64,000 nt of DNA from Tetracentron sinense (taxonomy: Eukaryota > Streptophyta > Magnoliopsida > Trochodendrales > Trochodendraceae): contig CM026566.1 in the NCBI GenBank assembly GCA_015143295.1, forward strand, positions 6,869,072 through 6,933,071, given 5' to 3'. Below are positions 13,338-23,801 of this stretch, in pieces (the first letter of the stretch is position 1; the number at the start of each line of letters is the position of its first letter). The position numbers were made by a program, and so were the translations under genes. The notes below the pieces were generated by a model. It was not told the DNA's origin and made no database searches. It saw only the letters and a list, made by a program, of their open reading frames with translations.

Positions 13338-16152
13338 TGTGAGCACGAATTCCGGCCCGCCTACGCAGTTGATGTGTTTACGATTAGGAGTCGCCACTTA
13401 TTCATTCAGGAGGGATAAGTCCCTGGGTTTATGGATAAGGTCTTGGTCTGCTTTAGAGTTCTAGGTAAGAGGTTCGGTTAAGTCCAGGAAAGGTGTTAGG
13501 CACCCCGAGACTTCCATTTTACAATGGTTCCCTACTTGCTAGTTTTAATCCAAATTAATGTCAATTATTATCTAAATGCCTTAGTTTTAGTTTATACTAA
13601 CATAAGAAGGGAAAAGCTAACTGGGGTTGAACCCAGGTTGGGCTGCCTACGTACTCACATTGGGGTGAGATCAGACCGCGCGTAGTTCTGTCACATGAGT
13701 TCGTGCCAAGGCTGAGGGAGTGTATGTGTGCACCAAGGGTGGCTTAGGGTCTAGCCCGGAGGCTGGGATTTGGTTGACCGGGTTGGTCAAGTGCTTGGGT
13801 TAGTTGAGTTGGGCCCAGTAGGCAAAGGGTAAAGCCCGAAAGCTAGAGGGTTAAGCTCGGAGGCTAAGGGTTTGAGCTCGGAGGCCAAAGTCTAGCCTGA
13901 TAGGCTAAGGATTTAGTCCAGTAGACTAAGGTTGGGCCTTGTAGGCCGATTTGGGCCAAGAGGCCAAAGGTGAAGCCTAAAGGCTAGGGTTTGGACCCCG
14001 AGGTCCAGGTTAAGCCCGGTTGGCTTGAGATTGGGTCCGGTAGGCCAAGATTGGGCTTGGAGGCCAAACAAGGTTTAATCGGAGTTAAGGGAAGGTTTAA
14101 CCATGGTTATGGATGCTAACCATGGTTGGCAAGGTCCAAGATCAGTCTTATGGTCCTGAAGCAATGTTTGGTAATTTCAGGGTTTTTTCTAGATTTTTTC
14201 AAGGTTAAATGGGCTTAACCATGATCAAGAATGGAGTTAACCATGGTTAAGCTCATTTTATCCCCGGTTAGGAATGTTGTAGAGCATTACATATTTTATG
14301 TATTTTCTAATTTTTTAGGATTTTTTAGGGAATTTCTGGGATTTTTATCTTGAGGTTAGGCTAACTAACCATGGTTAAAATATAACCCGAGTTGGGTTAA
14401 CCCATGATTATGGTTTGGGTAAGTCTGAAGTAGGCCCAGGGGGCTAGGCAGAGCCTAGAATGGCCTCCTACCAGGCCTGGGCCCTTGCAAAGCCCATTAA
14501 TCTGAAACTGGGAATGGCGGTAAATGCATTACCGCCATTTCCAATTCTTTACAGATTGGAAATGGTGATAAATGCTCTACCGCCATTCTCAGTTATACTG
14601 AGAATTGTTTTGCCTGGTCAAGGGGATGATTAAGGCTTCACCCCAAGGGTTATTGAGTCTCAAGGCAGATAATGGGAGATTGCCACGTGTCCTTGACCCA
14701 TGGTGGGCCTTGGGCTGGGCTCCAAAGTGGCCTGAAATGCCTGTTATAGAAGATCAAAGAATGGCGGTAGATGTTCTACTGCCATTCTACAAAGTTTTTC
14801 TTTTTTGTTGTTTTAACCGTGGTTAAAGAGGAGTGACCTTGGAAGGACCAGGGTGAGCCAAGGGGAGGCTTAGGGGTCTAACCCATGCCTTAGAATGGGC
14901 CAGGGGTTGCTTAGGTAGGGCCCATAGTGGCTGAAACAGAATACACCAGGAATGGCGGTACTGTATTTACTACTATTCTTGGATTCATCTAGAAATGGGT
15001 TTGTACCCTACGGGACTGTGCTCTGATGGCTCTAAGGGTTCCCTTATTGACCGAGGGACCCCAGAAGCCCTGAGATGGGCCTGAGGCCCACCGGATGGAG
15101 TCTATACCCGTGAGGGGTTCCCCACACCCATGAAAAAGGTGGGGGAGACCCCTGTTCTGGGTGTCTAGCAAAACTAAGCAACAAAAGTCCCCTGGAAATG
15201 ACCAGGGGCTCACACTGATGCAAAATAAAACAAGGAGGGGAGGGGCAGGGCCCTACCCAACTGCTACTGTAGCCTTTACCGAGGTGGTGGTGGACAGTGG
15301 TGATGGTTCACGGTGGTGGTGCTGCGTAGGGGCAGGGGGATGAGCTGGGTGGTCCCTGAAGGCTTCACGGATTGCTGAGAGGGAGCTCAGATGCTTGGAA
15401 GAAGGTCTAGGTCTTTATGGTTCAATAGGGGTTCGAAGTGGGGGTTTAACTATCCAGGAGAAGGTGGTGAAGGCTTGATATTTATAGCCAAGGGGTTGAG
15501 GACACCCCTGGTATTAATACCAGGGTAGGCGGAGGTCTGGAGGAGGAGAGGGGCTATTTAGGGGCGTGCCGGAATACGCAGGAGGGCAGGTGAGCTGCTG
15601 GAACATGATATAGGTAATAGGGGTAGAATAACTATCGCCATTATCCTATTAGGCTAAATTTTAATGGTGGTAGGCATTCTCCGCCAGGCTTGATTTTTAC
15701 CCAACAGGGGCCTGGCCCAGCTCGCACGCGGTACGGGGTGAGGGATTTGAATTTTTGGGCCTAGGCCTGGGCCTGGGCTTAGGCTAAGGCTAGGCTTGGC
15801 TAGGTTTGGGCTAGGTCCTAGGTTCAGCTAGGGTTAGATCCTAAGGTTGACTAGGGTTAGGACCTAGGGTTAGGACCTAGGGTTTGACTAGGGGTTTACC
15901 TAGGGTTTAAGACCTAGGGTTTAGGTTTAATTAGGGTTAGGTCCTAGGGTTTAACTAGGGTTTGTCCTAGGTTTAGCTAAGGTTTGTCCTACGTTTAGCT
16001 AGGGTTTGTCTTAGGGTTTAACTAGGGTTTATCCTATGTTTAGGGTTTGACTAGGGTTAGGACCTAGGGTTAGAGGGGACTTGACTGAGGATAACCATGA
16101 TTAAAAGTCTTTAACCATGGTTAAGAGGGGGTGTAAAAATTGAGTGCTTACA
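13338..16152 (-). mobile_element. Tat-lineage solo LTR B, inside LTR 3
   Basis: This 2815 bp LTR reads TGTAAGCACTCAATTTTTAC at its 5' end on the minus strand and ends GTGCTCACA. It is flanked by an exact target duplication AGATC (13333-13337 and 16153-16157). It shares with the LTR of element A the AATGGCGGTA hairpins, the TTAACCATGGTTAA palindromes, the CCCTAG-type array (15770-16080) and the GGCGACTCC motif near the 3' end (about 13385). There is no internal region, so it is a solo LTR. Open frames inside it (for example at 14605 and 15161) are not supported as genes. Confidence 0.88.
15770..16080 (-). repeat. Degenerate telomere-like array in Tat solo LTR B
   Basis: This is the counterpart of the array at 7880-8260, read on the other strand. 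CTAGGGTTAGGACC-like phrases recur at short irregular spacing over about 300 bp, at the equivalent place near the LTR 5' end. Confidence 0.7.
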
Positions 16153-17324
16153 AGATCCTTATGAGACTAATTATGAGATATCTTAGAGTTATAAGATCCT
16201 TATAAGCATGTGAAACCGATCTTAGAATACCGACCAATTGTTTGGCATAATCAATGCTTATGAGCTTATGTGTTTACTTATGAACTTCACTTATGAATTG
16301 TTCTTATGAGAAATCCGATCATGCAAGACTTGTGTACATGTGAACATCATAGTAGACTTGGAAAGATCATCATGGTAAGCATAACAGACTTTAAACATCG
16401 AGACATATCCATATAGTATCACACATCATAGAAACTTAGAATTACTTAGGCTTGGAGCATAGAAAACATACTTTATCTCAAGGAAATATAACAAGGGAAA
16501 ACTAGTAGAAAATATATACCTTCCACAACCGGTTCCTTACGGTTTAGAGCTTGATAGTGGAAGCAAGATCCAAGCTCGAGAAAGCTTGTGGAAGTGAAGA
16601 TTGAACCTTACTTGGTCACTTAGCACCAACCTAGAAGAGTCCTAGCTATCTTCTTCTATCTCTCTCAAAAACTCTCAAAAACTATTTAAGGGTTTGAGTA
16701 AACCCTTACCCACAAGTGTGGGGGCTTATATAAGCAAATGGGTTGTCAAAAACCCCTTATACACTCCCAAAATATCCCCCAAGGTCGGCTAAGGCATAAA
16801 AGTGAAGAGGGGTCAACTAGTCCAAATACGGGGTTCTGGAAAAGAACCCCATACAAAATAGTGCGACCACCGATCGACCGGTCTGGTCGAGTGGTTGACC
16901 GGTAGGGCAAGGGTCGACCAGTCATGGACACTGGTCGACCAGTTGGGCATGTTTTGCCTAATTTTGCTGTTTTTTCCATTTTTCTACATTTAGAACTTTC
17001 CCCCTTATTTTTTTCTTTATACTTTCGAATATCCAAAATGATCCTTAAGACCCATAATATATTCCACAACACAATTAACACATCCATCAAAACCACACCC
17101 TCATTCATCATTGAAAAACATTCATAAGGCTTTAAGCCTTAAACACTATTTACAACACTATTCACAGTGCCATGCCAACAAGTTCTAGGGTTCTACAATG
17201 TCATTGAGTTCAATCGAACTCACAAAGCTCCATTAATTACCCTTTTAACTCTGGTTAAGAAGTTTTAATCTTTAGAATTAATATTTTTTTCTCCTAAAAC
17301 AAAGGTTGGATTGTTTTACCCTAA

Positions 17325-18478
17325 TACTGTGTTTGGTTGCTGAGAAAATAAGGGTGGAAAAGAAAATAGGATTTTCCATTATTTGGTTACAAAGAAAGTA
17401 AAACAAGGAAAAAAAAATGGGGAGAAAATTTTCTCTCATATTGTGGATTTGAAATCTTTACTATTGGGTTTTACTCTCACCTCTCTTCCTCTTGTTCTTT
17501 CCCACTACTCCCTTCCTTTGTTGATTTCTAGCGGCAACACCGGAGATTCCCACGACGACTCCGGCGATACCAACGATTCCTTTCTCTCCAAATTGTTCTT
17601 TAAATTTGTTCCCCCTTCTTCGTTTGATGAATGTAGATTTGAAATCGAGGTAGATTGGAGTTAAAATCTCCATGGATTGGGTTGAAAATCGATGAGAATG
17701 AGGGTTTTGGTTTTATCCAAACTCTCCAAAACTTACAGTTTTGAGATTTGGATTGATTTAAAAACTTGAAATAGGATTAGGATAGGTTTTAATCTTGACT
17801 TTGTTAAGGATTTAAGTATTAAAATGCTTTTTAAAAACAATTTAAATACAAAGAGGAGCTCTGCTTCAGGGCGTTGAGCAGAGCTCCCCTTTTTACATTG
17901 GGATGGTGGCAATGTGGTAATTATGTGTGTTGAGAAAGTGCCCCAGCCTCTCTCCATAATTACAGTCATGCCATTGCCCTAGTGTAAATAGGGGAGCTCC
18001 GCTTCAACACCGTGAAGCAGAGCTCCGACTCAAAATTAATCTCTTTCACAAATTCCATTATTAGTTTTTAGTTGAAATAGGCAAAGATATATAAAAAAAA
18101 AACTGAAAAAACAGAAACATCCTGTCGTGAGGAAGAAGGCAGGGACATAGCCGGTATTGTTTTAATTGTTTTGGGTTTTTTGAAAAAACACTTTAAAAAA
18201 TGTTTTAAAATGTTCAAAAAAGTGAAAAAAAAAATAATTTTGAGTAAAATTAAATAAATTAAATTTCTTAAAGTTATTTAAAGGATAAGGGGTATTTTGG
18301 TAATTTTAAAAACACATGGCATTTTGGTAAATTAAAAAAAATTCTTAGCAAATTTTCTCTCTAGTTTTCTAGGCAACCAAACAAGGAAAATTTATAATTT
18401 TCTCTTATTTTCTTTTCTCTTCTCTTTTTTTTTCCTTTTCTCTTCTTTTCTAGATTTTCTCGACAACCAAACACAAAA
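17325..18478. mobile_element. PIF/Harbinger-like non-autonomous element, 1154 bp
   Basis: The terminal inverted repeats are TACTGTGTTTGGTTGCTGAG on the left and TTTTGTGTTTGGTTGTCGAG (reverse complement of the right end). They are flanked by TAA on both sides (17322-17324 and 18479-18481), a 3-bp duplication typical of PIF/Harbinger elements. No transposase is visible. A 93-codon open frame at 17383-17664 has no recognisable domain and could be chance or a captured fragment. A smaller inverted repeat is nested at 17853-18027. Confidence 0.6.
17853..18027. repeat. Nested long-arm inverted repeat whose arms are themselves hairpins
   Basis: Two arms of about 70 bp are inverted copies separated by a short centre. 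The outer part of each arm is itself a stem: GGAGCTCTGCT pairs with AGCAGAGCTCC on the left, and a similar GGAGCTC stem occurs on the right. The whole can fold into a branched cruciform. It is probably a small MITE inserted in the Harbinger-like element. Confidence 0.65.
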
Positions 18479-18607
18479 TAAGTGTTAGTAAATCTTAACT
18501 ACAATAAATGAGGCTAAAAGGGACACGTGACTTTTGGGTGCAATTGAACTCTCGAATGGAATATCATCCCAACTCCTCTATGTCAACACTGTTAGTTAAA
18601 AGGAGAT

Positions 18608-19106
18608 TGGATCACAGGGGCGAGTTCAAATCGCGATTGAACTCGAGGCGAGTTCGGATAACAGTCAATTGCGATTGAATTTGGGGAGAATGCAATCGCG
18701 ATTGAATTCGGGCGCACCCACACGTCAACACATGTCCCTTTTAACCCTTGTTAAATATGGTTCCCTTTTAACAATATAAAGTTTTTAAAGAAAATATTAA
18801 AAAAATTTAACCTTAAGGGTTAATTTTTTTTAACCAGAGTTAAATATATTTTTCTAAAAACCAGGTTACATTGTTGAACCACTAATCTTTATGGTTCAAC
18901 AATATAACCTTAGTTTTTAAAGAAAAATATTAAAAAATGTTAACCTTGAGGGTTAGTTTTTTTAGCTAGTGTTAAATATTTTTTCCTAAAAACTAATATT
19001 AAATTATTCAATCCTAAGGATTAATAATCTTAACCACAATTAACAGAGTTTAAAAGGGACACATATTAACCTATGAGTCGAGTTCAATCGCAATTGACTG
19101 CGATCC
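18608..19106. mobile_element. Foldback MITE 2
   Basis: The ends are inverted copies (GGATCACAG... on the left; GGATCGCAGTCAATTGCGAT as the reverse complement of the right). Both arms contain CGATTGAACTCG-type palindromes and a CCCTTTTAA block. The centre is AT-rich. There is no coding content. The edges are approximate and no clear target duplication is seen. Confidence 0.55.
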
Positions 19107-19156
19107 TATCTCGTTTTGCACTTTACAGTTTACTCCCATGGTTCCAATTAAAGAAA

Positions 19157-19519
19157 AGGAGTCAAATCCTTTACGGTGATAACCGGATTTGGCAAATCCG
19201 GTTATCACCCCTAGAGGTCACCACGTGTCTCCTTTGACACCCCTTAACTGTGGGTAAGATTCACCCACCCATCCTTGGTTTTTTTTTTTTTCAATATTAA
19301 TTCTTTTTTTAAAATTAAAAAACTGTTTTTAGAGTTTTTTAATATTAAAAACAGTTTTTTAATTTTAGAAAAAGAATTAATATTTTTTTTAAAAAAACCA
19401 AAGATGGGTGGGTGAACCTTACCCACGGTTAAGGGGTGTCAAAGGAGACACGTGACGACCTCTAGGGGTGATCACCGGATTTGCCAGATCCAGTGATAAC
19501 CGTAGATGATTTGGCTCCT
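19157..19519. mobile_element. Foldback MITE 3, immediately upstream of the FRS promoter
   Basis: The two arms, each over 120 bp and about 90 percent alike by eye, are inverted copies running from AGGAGTCAAATC on the left to ATTTGGCTCCT on the right. The centre is a short poly-T/poly-A-rich loop. The left arm holds a perfect palindrome of 17-bp arms (19175-19209). Both arms carry a CACGTG or ACACGTG core. The right end lies about 180 bp from the inferred 5'UTR exon. Confidence 0.75.
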
Positions 19520-19768
19520 AAAAAACAATTGAAAAAAAATTATAAGTTCTAAGGCATTGGTCTCAGCCCTAGGACCGTAATTGCGGTCCTAAAAGGGCAG
19601 TGTCTTTAAATCCCCAAATTTCAAAGTCCTAGCCCCCGTAGGACCGCGATGGCCAGAGGCCCAGAAGTCTCAAAAATAGGACTCTCTTTAAATCCCCAAA
19701 TTTCACAGTGAAAAACAGAAGAAAGAAGGGGAGATAGACGGAGAGGGAATCAGAGGAGGAGGAAACAA
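19520..19768 (+). promoter_or_regulatory. Probable promoter and 5'UTR exon of the FRS gene
   Basis: A 21-bp exact direct repeat containing TTTAAATCCCCAAATTTC occurs at 19603-19623 and 19685-19705, 82 bp apart. TAGGACCG pairs with CGGTCCTA around a 6-nt loop at 19570-19591. TTTAAAT could serve as a TATA-like element. A purine-rich leader then ends at a GTAAGT splice donor (19769), matched by an acceptor at 20675-20676. The transcription start is inferred only from this layout. Confidence 0.5.
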
Positions 19769-20676
19769 GTAAGTCTCTTGTTTTCCTTTCTCATCATAAT
19801 ATTCTACAACGAAAGCATACAAACATGAATTTCTGTTTTTCAAATTTTTTTTTTTGTGGAAAAAAAAAAAAGAAACCTTGGAATTCAGAGCTTTATCATC
19901 AAGTTTGTGAATTTTTTAAACAATTCAAGCTTCGATTCACAGAAAACCTAAATTCAGAATGTATAGTAGGTGGGAGAAATCTATAATTGAATATTGTCCT
20001 CCATTAACAGGCTTAGATCGATGAACAAACAGGATGATTGTTAAGTTAGTTTTATCTGGTTTTATTAAAGTAGATTGAACGGCTCAAAATTTGAATATCT
20101 ATGTGTTTTATCTTCTTTTTGAGCTATTAGAAATATATAATTTATTTATTTATTTGGAAGTCAACTTGATTTTGAAACAGTTCCCTTTGAATTTGGGCAA
20201 TTTCGGTTTCTTGATTTCATGGCATATAATTTAAGAATGCTATTTTGATATATTAACTAGGAGATGTAACTATTAGTGCAGATAAAAGTATATGCTTGAT
20301 TAAATAGCTTAAAGAAGTACCTACAGCATTTTATTTCGTTACGCATACAATTAATAATCAAGTTCAACAAAAAATGCGTGTTTATGATGTTTAATCAGAA
20401 AAAGGAAAAAACGAAAAGAAAAACAAAGTGTTGTTTTAATTAGTTTAAAGAATTAGATAATGGATAAATTGAGTCATGAAGACAACTGATGGGTTACTTT
20501 GTGCAATAGGTTTGATTTAGTAGGAGGAAAAAAAAAAAATTGTTTGAATTTTAATAGATTGTTATATCATAGGGCCGTAGTAAATGTGGTAAACTAGGAA
20601 GAGATGTGATGGTTTAATTTTTTGGTTGAATCCAAACTGGGTCTGGAAGATGATAGCATGCAATGTTGCATTACAG
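19769..20676 (+). other. Leader intron in the 5'UTR of the FRS gene
   Basis: The donor is GTAAGTCTC and the acceptor TGTTGCATTACAG, with an AT-rich, T-rich body as usual for plant introns. The predicted start codon follows 16 bases after the acceptor. No transposon is recognised inside it. Confidence 0.55.
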
Positions 20677-20692
20677 GGAATTTCACAGCTTC

Positions 20693-21238
20693 ATGAGTGA
20701 GGATGAAAGAATGATGGAAGATTTTGATAGAATGGAGCCTGACGAAGATTTGAACAATGAGATGATGGAAAGTTCATTTGAAAAGGAGCTTGGTGGGGTT
20801 GAGGGTGGAGAAACGACTGACATTTCTAATGAAAGGGAGCTAAATGCACGTGAAGTATATGGCAATGTTGAGCCACATATTGGTATGGAGTTTGAATCAG
20901 AAAAGGCTGCCATGATGTACTATGAAGCATATGGGGAGCGTGTGGGTTTTGTCATCCGTGTCAATTTTGCTCAGCGCTCACGTGACAAATCAGTTGTTAG
21001 TCGGACATTTGTTTGTAACAAAGAAGGTTTCCGCAAGGAAGATAGAAGAAGCAAGTCTGAAGTCAGGAATCCACGGCCGGTTACTAGGGTAGGCTGCAAG
21101 GCCATGTTTACGGTAAGGAAAGAGAAGCCTGGGAAATGGATTGTCACAAGACTTGAAACAAAGCATAATCATCCATTGGGGATACCTTCTGGTCAGGGTC
21201 GTCGGAGTGCGGTTCAACCTCGACAATTTCGACCTCAG
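20693..21238 (+). CDS. FAR1-family (FRS-type) zinc-binding protein, first coding exon
   Basis: Encodes residues 1-182 of a predicted 245-residue nuclear protein. Residues 1-60 are acidic (many Glu and Asp). Residues about 64-162 form a FAR1 DNA-binding domain of the WRKY-GCM1 fold: it opens GMEFESEKAAMMYYEAY, has the NKEGFR block at 109-114, and its zinc ligands are Cys108, Cys135, His158 and His160. FAR1/FHY3 relatives descend from Mutator-like transposases and act as transcription factors. This short type keeps only the DNA-binding domain, like the roughly 200-250-residue Arabidopsis members. I chose the Met at 20693, not the in-frame one at 20663, because a splice acceptor (20675-20676) lies between them. 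The exon ends on a codon boundary at a GT donor (21239). The open frame reads on into the intron, but that tail has no family resemblance. Confidence 0.88.
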
Positions 21239-21728
21239 GTCAGTTCACTTCACTTAATTTGTGCTAACATGACTAACTGTCCATTTCATTCACAAGTATT
21301 ATTATCCATTCTTCCTTCTTTGCTGTTTTATTCTGCTTCCTCATCACTGAATTTAATGTTATGGGTTTCCCTTTGTCCCTCAATTATTAAATTGAGAATG
21401 ACTCTTACGTCTATTTTAATCATTAAAATTTCCTACTTCTTGTTCTCAACATCAAGATAAGTACTCAAACAGTGTGATAAACTGAGGTTTTCTCAATTTG
21501 TTTCCTACATCCATTTTTCAATTGGGCTACTATTTCTTTTCCTCTTTTTGGAAGAGAAGGTAAAAAAAGAAAACAGGAAAGGACAAGAAAAGACAAAAAT
21601 AATCTGAGAAAACTTAAACATGGGGTTTTCAATTCAGCGATTTGGCAGCTAAATTTTGAAGTATATGATGAATATCTAAACAATCTGGATTTTTCTCTTG
21701 TCGTCCTTTCATTTGTCTTTCTTTCTTT

Positions 21729-22149
21729 CATAGTTACCAAGTCGTGAAGCGAAAACGAGAAGCAAAGCGAAAGCGAGAAGCGGGAAGCGAAGCTCAAAAA
21801 ATCCTTTGGAAATGGGAACGAGAAATAGATATAGTTGCATCATTCTCATTATGTTAGGATGATCAATTATACCATAAATTTTATTTTATATAAGATATTT
21901 GTGAAGAAGTAGGTGCCTCAGAGTCTTAGGTTTGAATTCAACGATACTTGCCTAGGATATATGTCATAGGCTTTCGACTCAAGTCTATCCCATTACTTCC
22001 TAAATAGGAAATTCATAACCCCCTTGACCACTAAATGAGAAGCGAGTGGAAGCGAGTTTGGGAAACGAGCTTCCTTGGAAGCGAGTTTGGGAAACGAGCT
22101 TCCTTGGAAGCGAGCTTCCCACCTTGTACATAGCTTCTTGGCAACCATG
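21729..22149. mobile_element. hAT-like MITE, 421 bp
   Basis: The terminal inverted repeats are CATAGTTACCAAGTCG and, from the right, CATGGTTGCCAAGAAG. They are flanked by CTTTCTTT (21721-21728) and CTTTCTTC (22150-22157), an 8-bp duplication with one mismatch. Inside are GAAGCGAA-rich stretches and two copies of a 29-bp unit (GGAAGCGAGTTTGGGAAACG...) near 22050-22110. The TIR resembles that of the element at 31732. Confidence 0.7.
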
Positions 22150-23801
22150 CTTTCTTCTCCTCTTATCAACAAACAATTAGAACTGAAGACAAAAAATGTG
22201 GGTCTTTTCTTTGCTTACTGATTCATTGTGCAAGAATATGGTTAATTTATTCTGGGGTTGTGATCATGAATCAAATAATATTGTCTTTTTTTTTTCTTAT
22301 TGTCTTGAAACAGATGATTTTTCGTTTCTTTTCTAATGCCGAGAAAGAACTAAGGTATAAAGTAAGAAATTAGGTTCTAGATTCCATTTTCTTTTGATCT
22401 TTTCTGGAGTGGCAGAAGGGGGTTCTAGGACAAGAACAATAATTTTGAATTTTTCAGCACTGGAGATATTTTTTTCTGTAAATGCTGGTGGTTTAGAAGT
22501 GCAGCAGTGCCCTATATATTTTGCTAATAGAATTGCTGTCATTGATAGAAGAAGCTCTAGTTCAGCTATCTTCCAAAGGAGAAAGAACAACAGTTCTGGT
22601 TGTACTTTAAGGGTCTTTTTTTTTTGCCAAGATTTGCAAAGTGAGAAGACTTGCTCAGTGCCGAGACTTTAAATGGCAGGCTTTGCAAGTCTTGTCATTT
22701 GGCAATATCTGTGTTCCATTGTGTTTGGTAAAATTGTGATTCGTGAGTAAATTTACAGTAATTGAAATTCCACTGTTCTTTTGATGAGACAAATTATAGC
22801 TAAGAATTCAATTTTACAACATATGGCTATCATGAGAAAAAAAAAGAATTCAATTTTACGCCATATGGCTACCATGATAAAAAAAAGTTCTTGGTCACAA
22901 ACCATATGTAAATCATTGACATAGTGCACCCAAATTTATCAATTACTTAATTTATCACCTCACAACCACAAATCCTTATGTAAATCTGAACCCCACCAAA
23001 ATATGTAAAGAGGTGGGATTTACGCTCTCCGAGTAACAAACCCCTAAATCATAACTTTATGAAGTAGTAGACATAAGTCTATGTACAAACATGTCTAAAT
23101 TATGTAAGTAAAATAATCTCTCATAACAATGATAAATAAACATATTACATAGCAATGCCCACAATTGTGTTTTTCATTTTTTCTATTGCGACCTAAAATA
23201 TGATAAAATTGTCCTCTACTTCCTCTCTCATGCGAAACGAGCTTTATGTTGCCTTTTATTTCCACTCACCTAGAAGTTTCATTCCTCCTACGTTGAATAT
23301 ATATGGTGACCACATCCTTTGAAGACTACATAATAGTGTTGTTTAGCAATGTATGCTTTTAGAAGAGCAAGCTTGACAAAAGCAATACCTCAAAAATTGT
23401 CTCAAAAATTGTATCTAAAGCATAGAATATAAACTACTCTAACAGGAGTATATGAAATATACTAAACAAGAGTATATGAACTACCACAACAAAAGTATGT
23501 AAACAATTACGACAAAAGTATATGAACAATCTAAAACATAGTCATAAAAACTACTCTGAATAGTATCTTTAACCTGATCCAGTAGTACCAAAGTATTAAC
23601 AAATCTTAGAAACCAGTCCCAAAAAGATTGAACATAAGAAGTTCAAAAAGTAGGTTAACAATCACTGAGATGCATCAGCAACCACATCTTCCTTTAGTCC
23701 TTATTCATCGAAGAACACATCGGCCAGCTTCTTATTTGATTAATCAGCCTGTTGTGAAAATCTGGTATCTTTATAAGTCCTGCCATTATCTGATCCGTGT
23801 C
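22150..23801. other. Intron stretch with short tandem duplications only
   Basis: No gene or clear transposon is seen. A 44-bp unit with GAATTCAATTTTAC and CATATGGCTA is duplicated at 22802-22887. A 24-bp unit around AAAAGTATATGAACAA repeats about four times at 23439-23530. The 92-codon open frame at 22394-22672 has no recognisable domain. Confidence 0.5.

Larger units (their letters stand above)
12799..17197 (-). mobile_element. LTR 3 of the Del/Tekay-type family, host of two Tat insertions
   Basis: Two pieces (12799-13337 and 16158-17197) match the other family members on the minus strand, including the GGGCATGCCCAC region near 12890 and the terminus TGTAGAACCC read from 17197. The missing 3' end of about 200 bp should lie left of Tat element A, outside the window, because element A abuts this LTR exactly at its own LTR end (12798). 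A TATA box (about 16725-16735) and TCGACC-type palindromes (16862-16945) are kept. The candidate right flank duplication is ATGTC (17198-17202). Confidence 0.75.
17203..18557. mobile_element. Foldback MITE 1, split by a Harbinger-like insertion
   Basis: The left arm (17203-17324) and right arm (18482-18557) are inverted copies, as in GAGTTCAAT...AACTCTGGTTAA against its complement on the right. Without the 1154-bp insertion it would be about 200 bp. Its arms resemble those of foldbacks 2 and 3, including the TCAATYG and GGGACACGTG motifs. The edges are approximate. Confidence 0.55.

Noticed and set aside
17383-17664. Host gene fragment captured by the Harbinger-like element
   Set aside because: The 93-codon frame has no recognisable domain or splice context. 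Capture cannot be supported from sequence alone.
20663-20692. Upstream in-frame Met of the FRS gene as the start
   Set aside because: A good splice acceptor (20675-20676) separates it from the coding exon, and family members start with an acidic N-terminus as seen from 20693.
21239-21460. Continuation of the FRS reading frame past the FAR1 domain
   Set aside because: A GT donor lies exactly at the domain end. The following translation is hydrophobic and unlike the family, while the DEKD tail is found at 52603.
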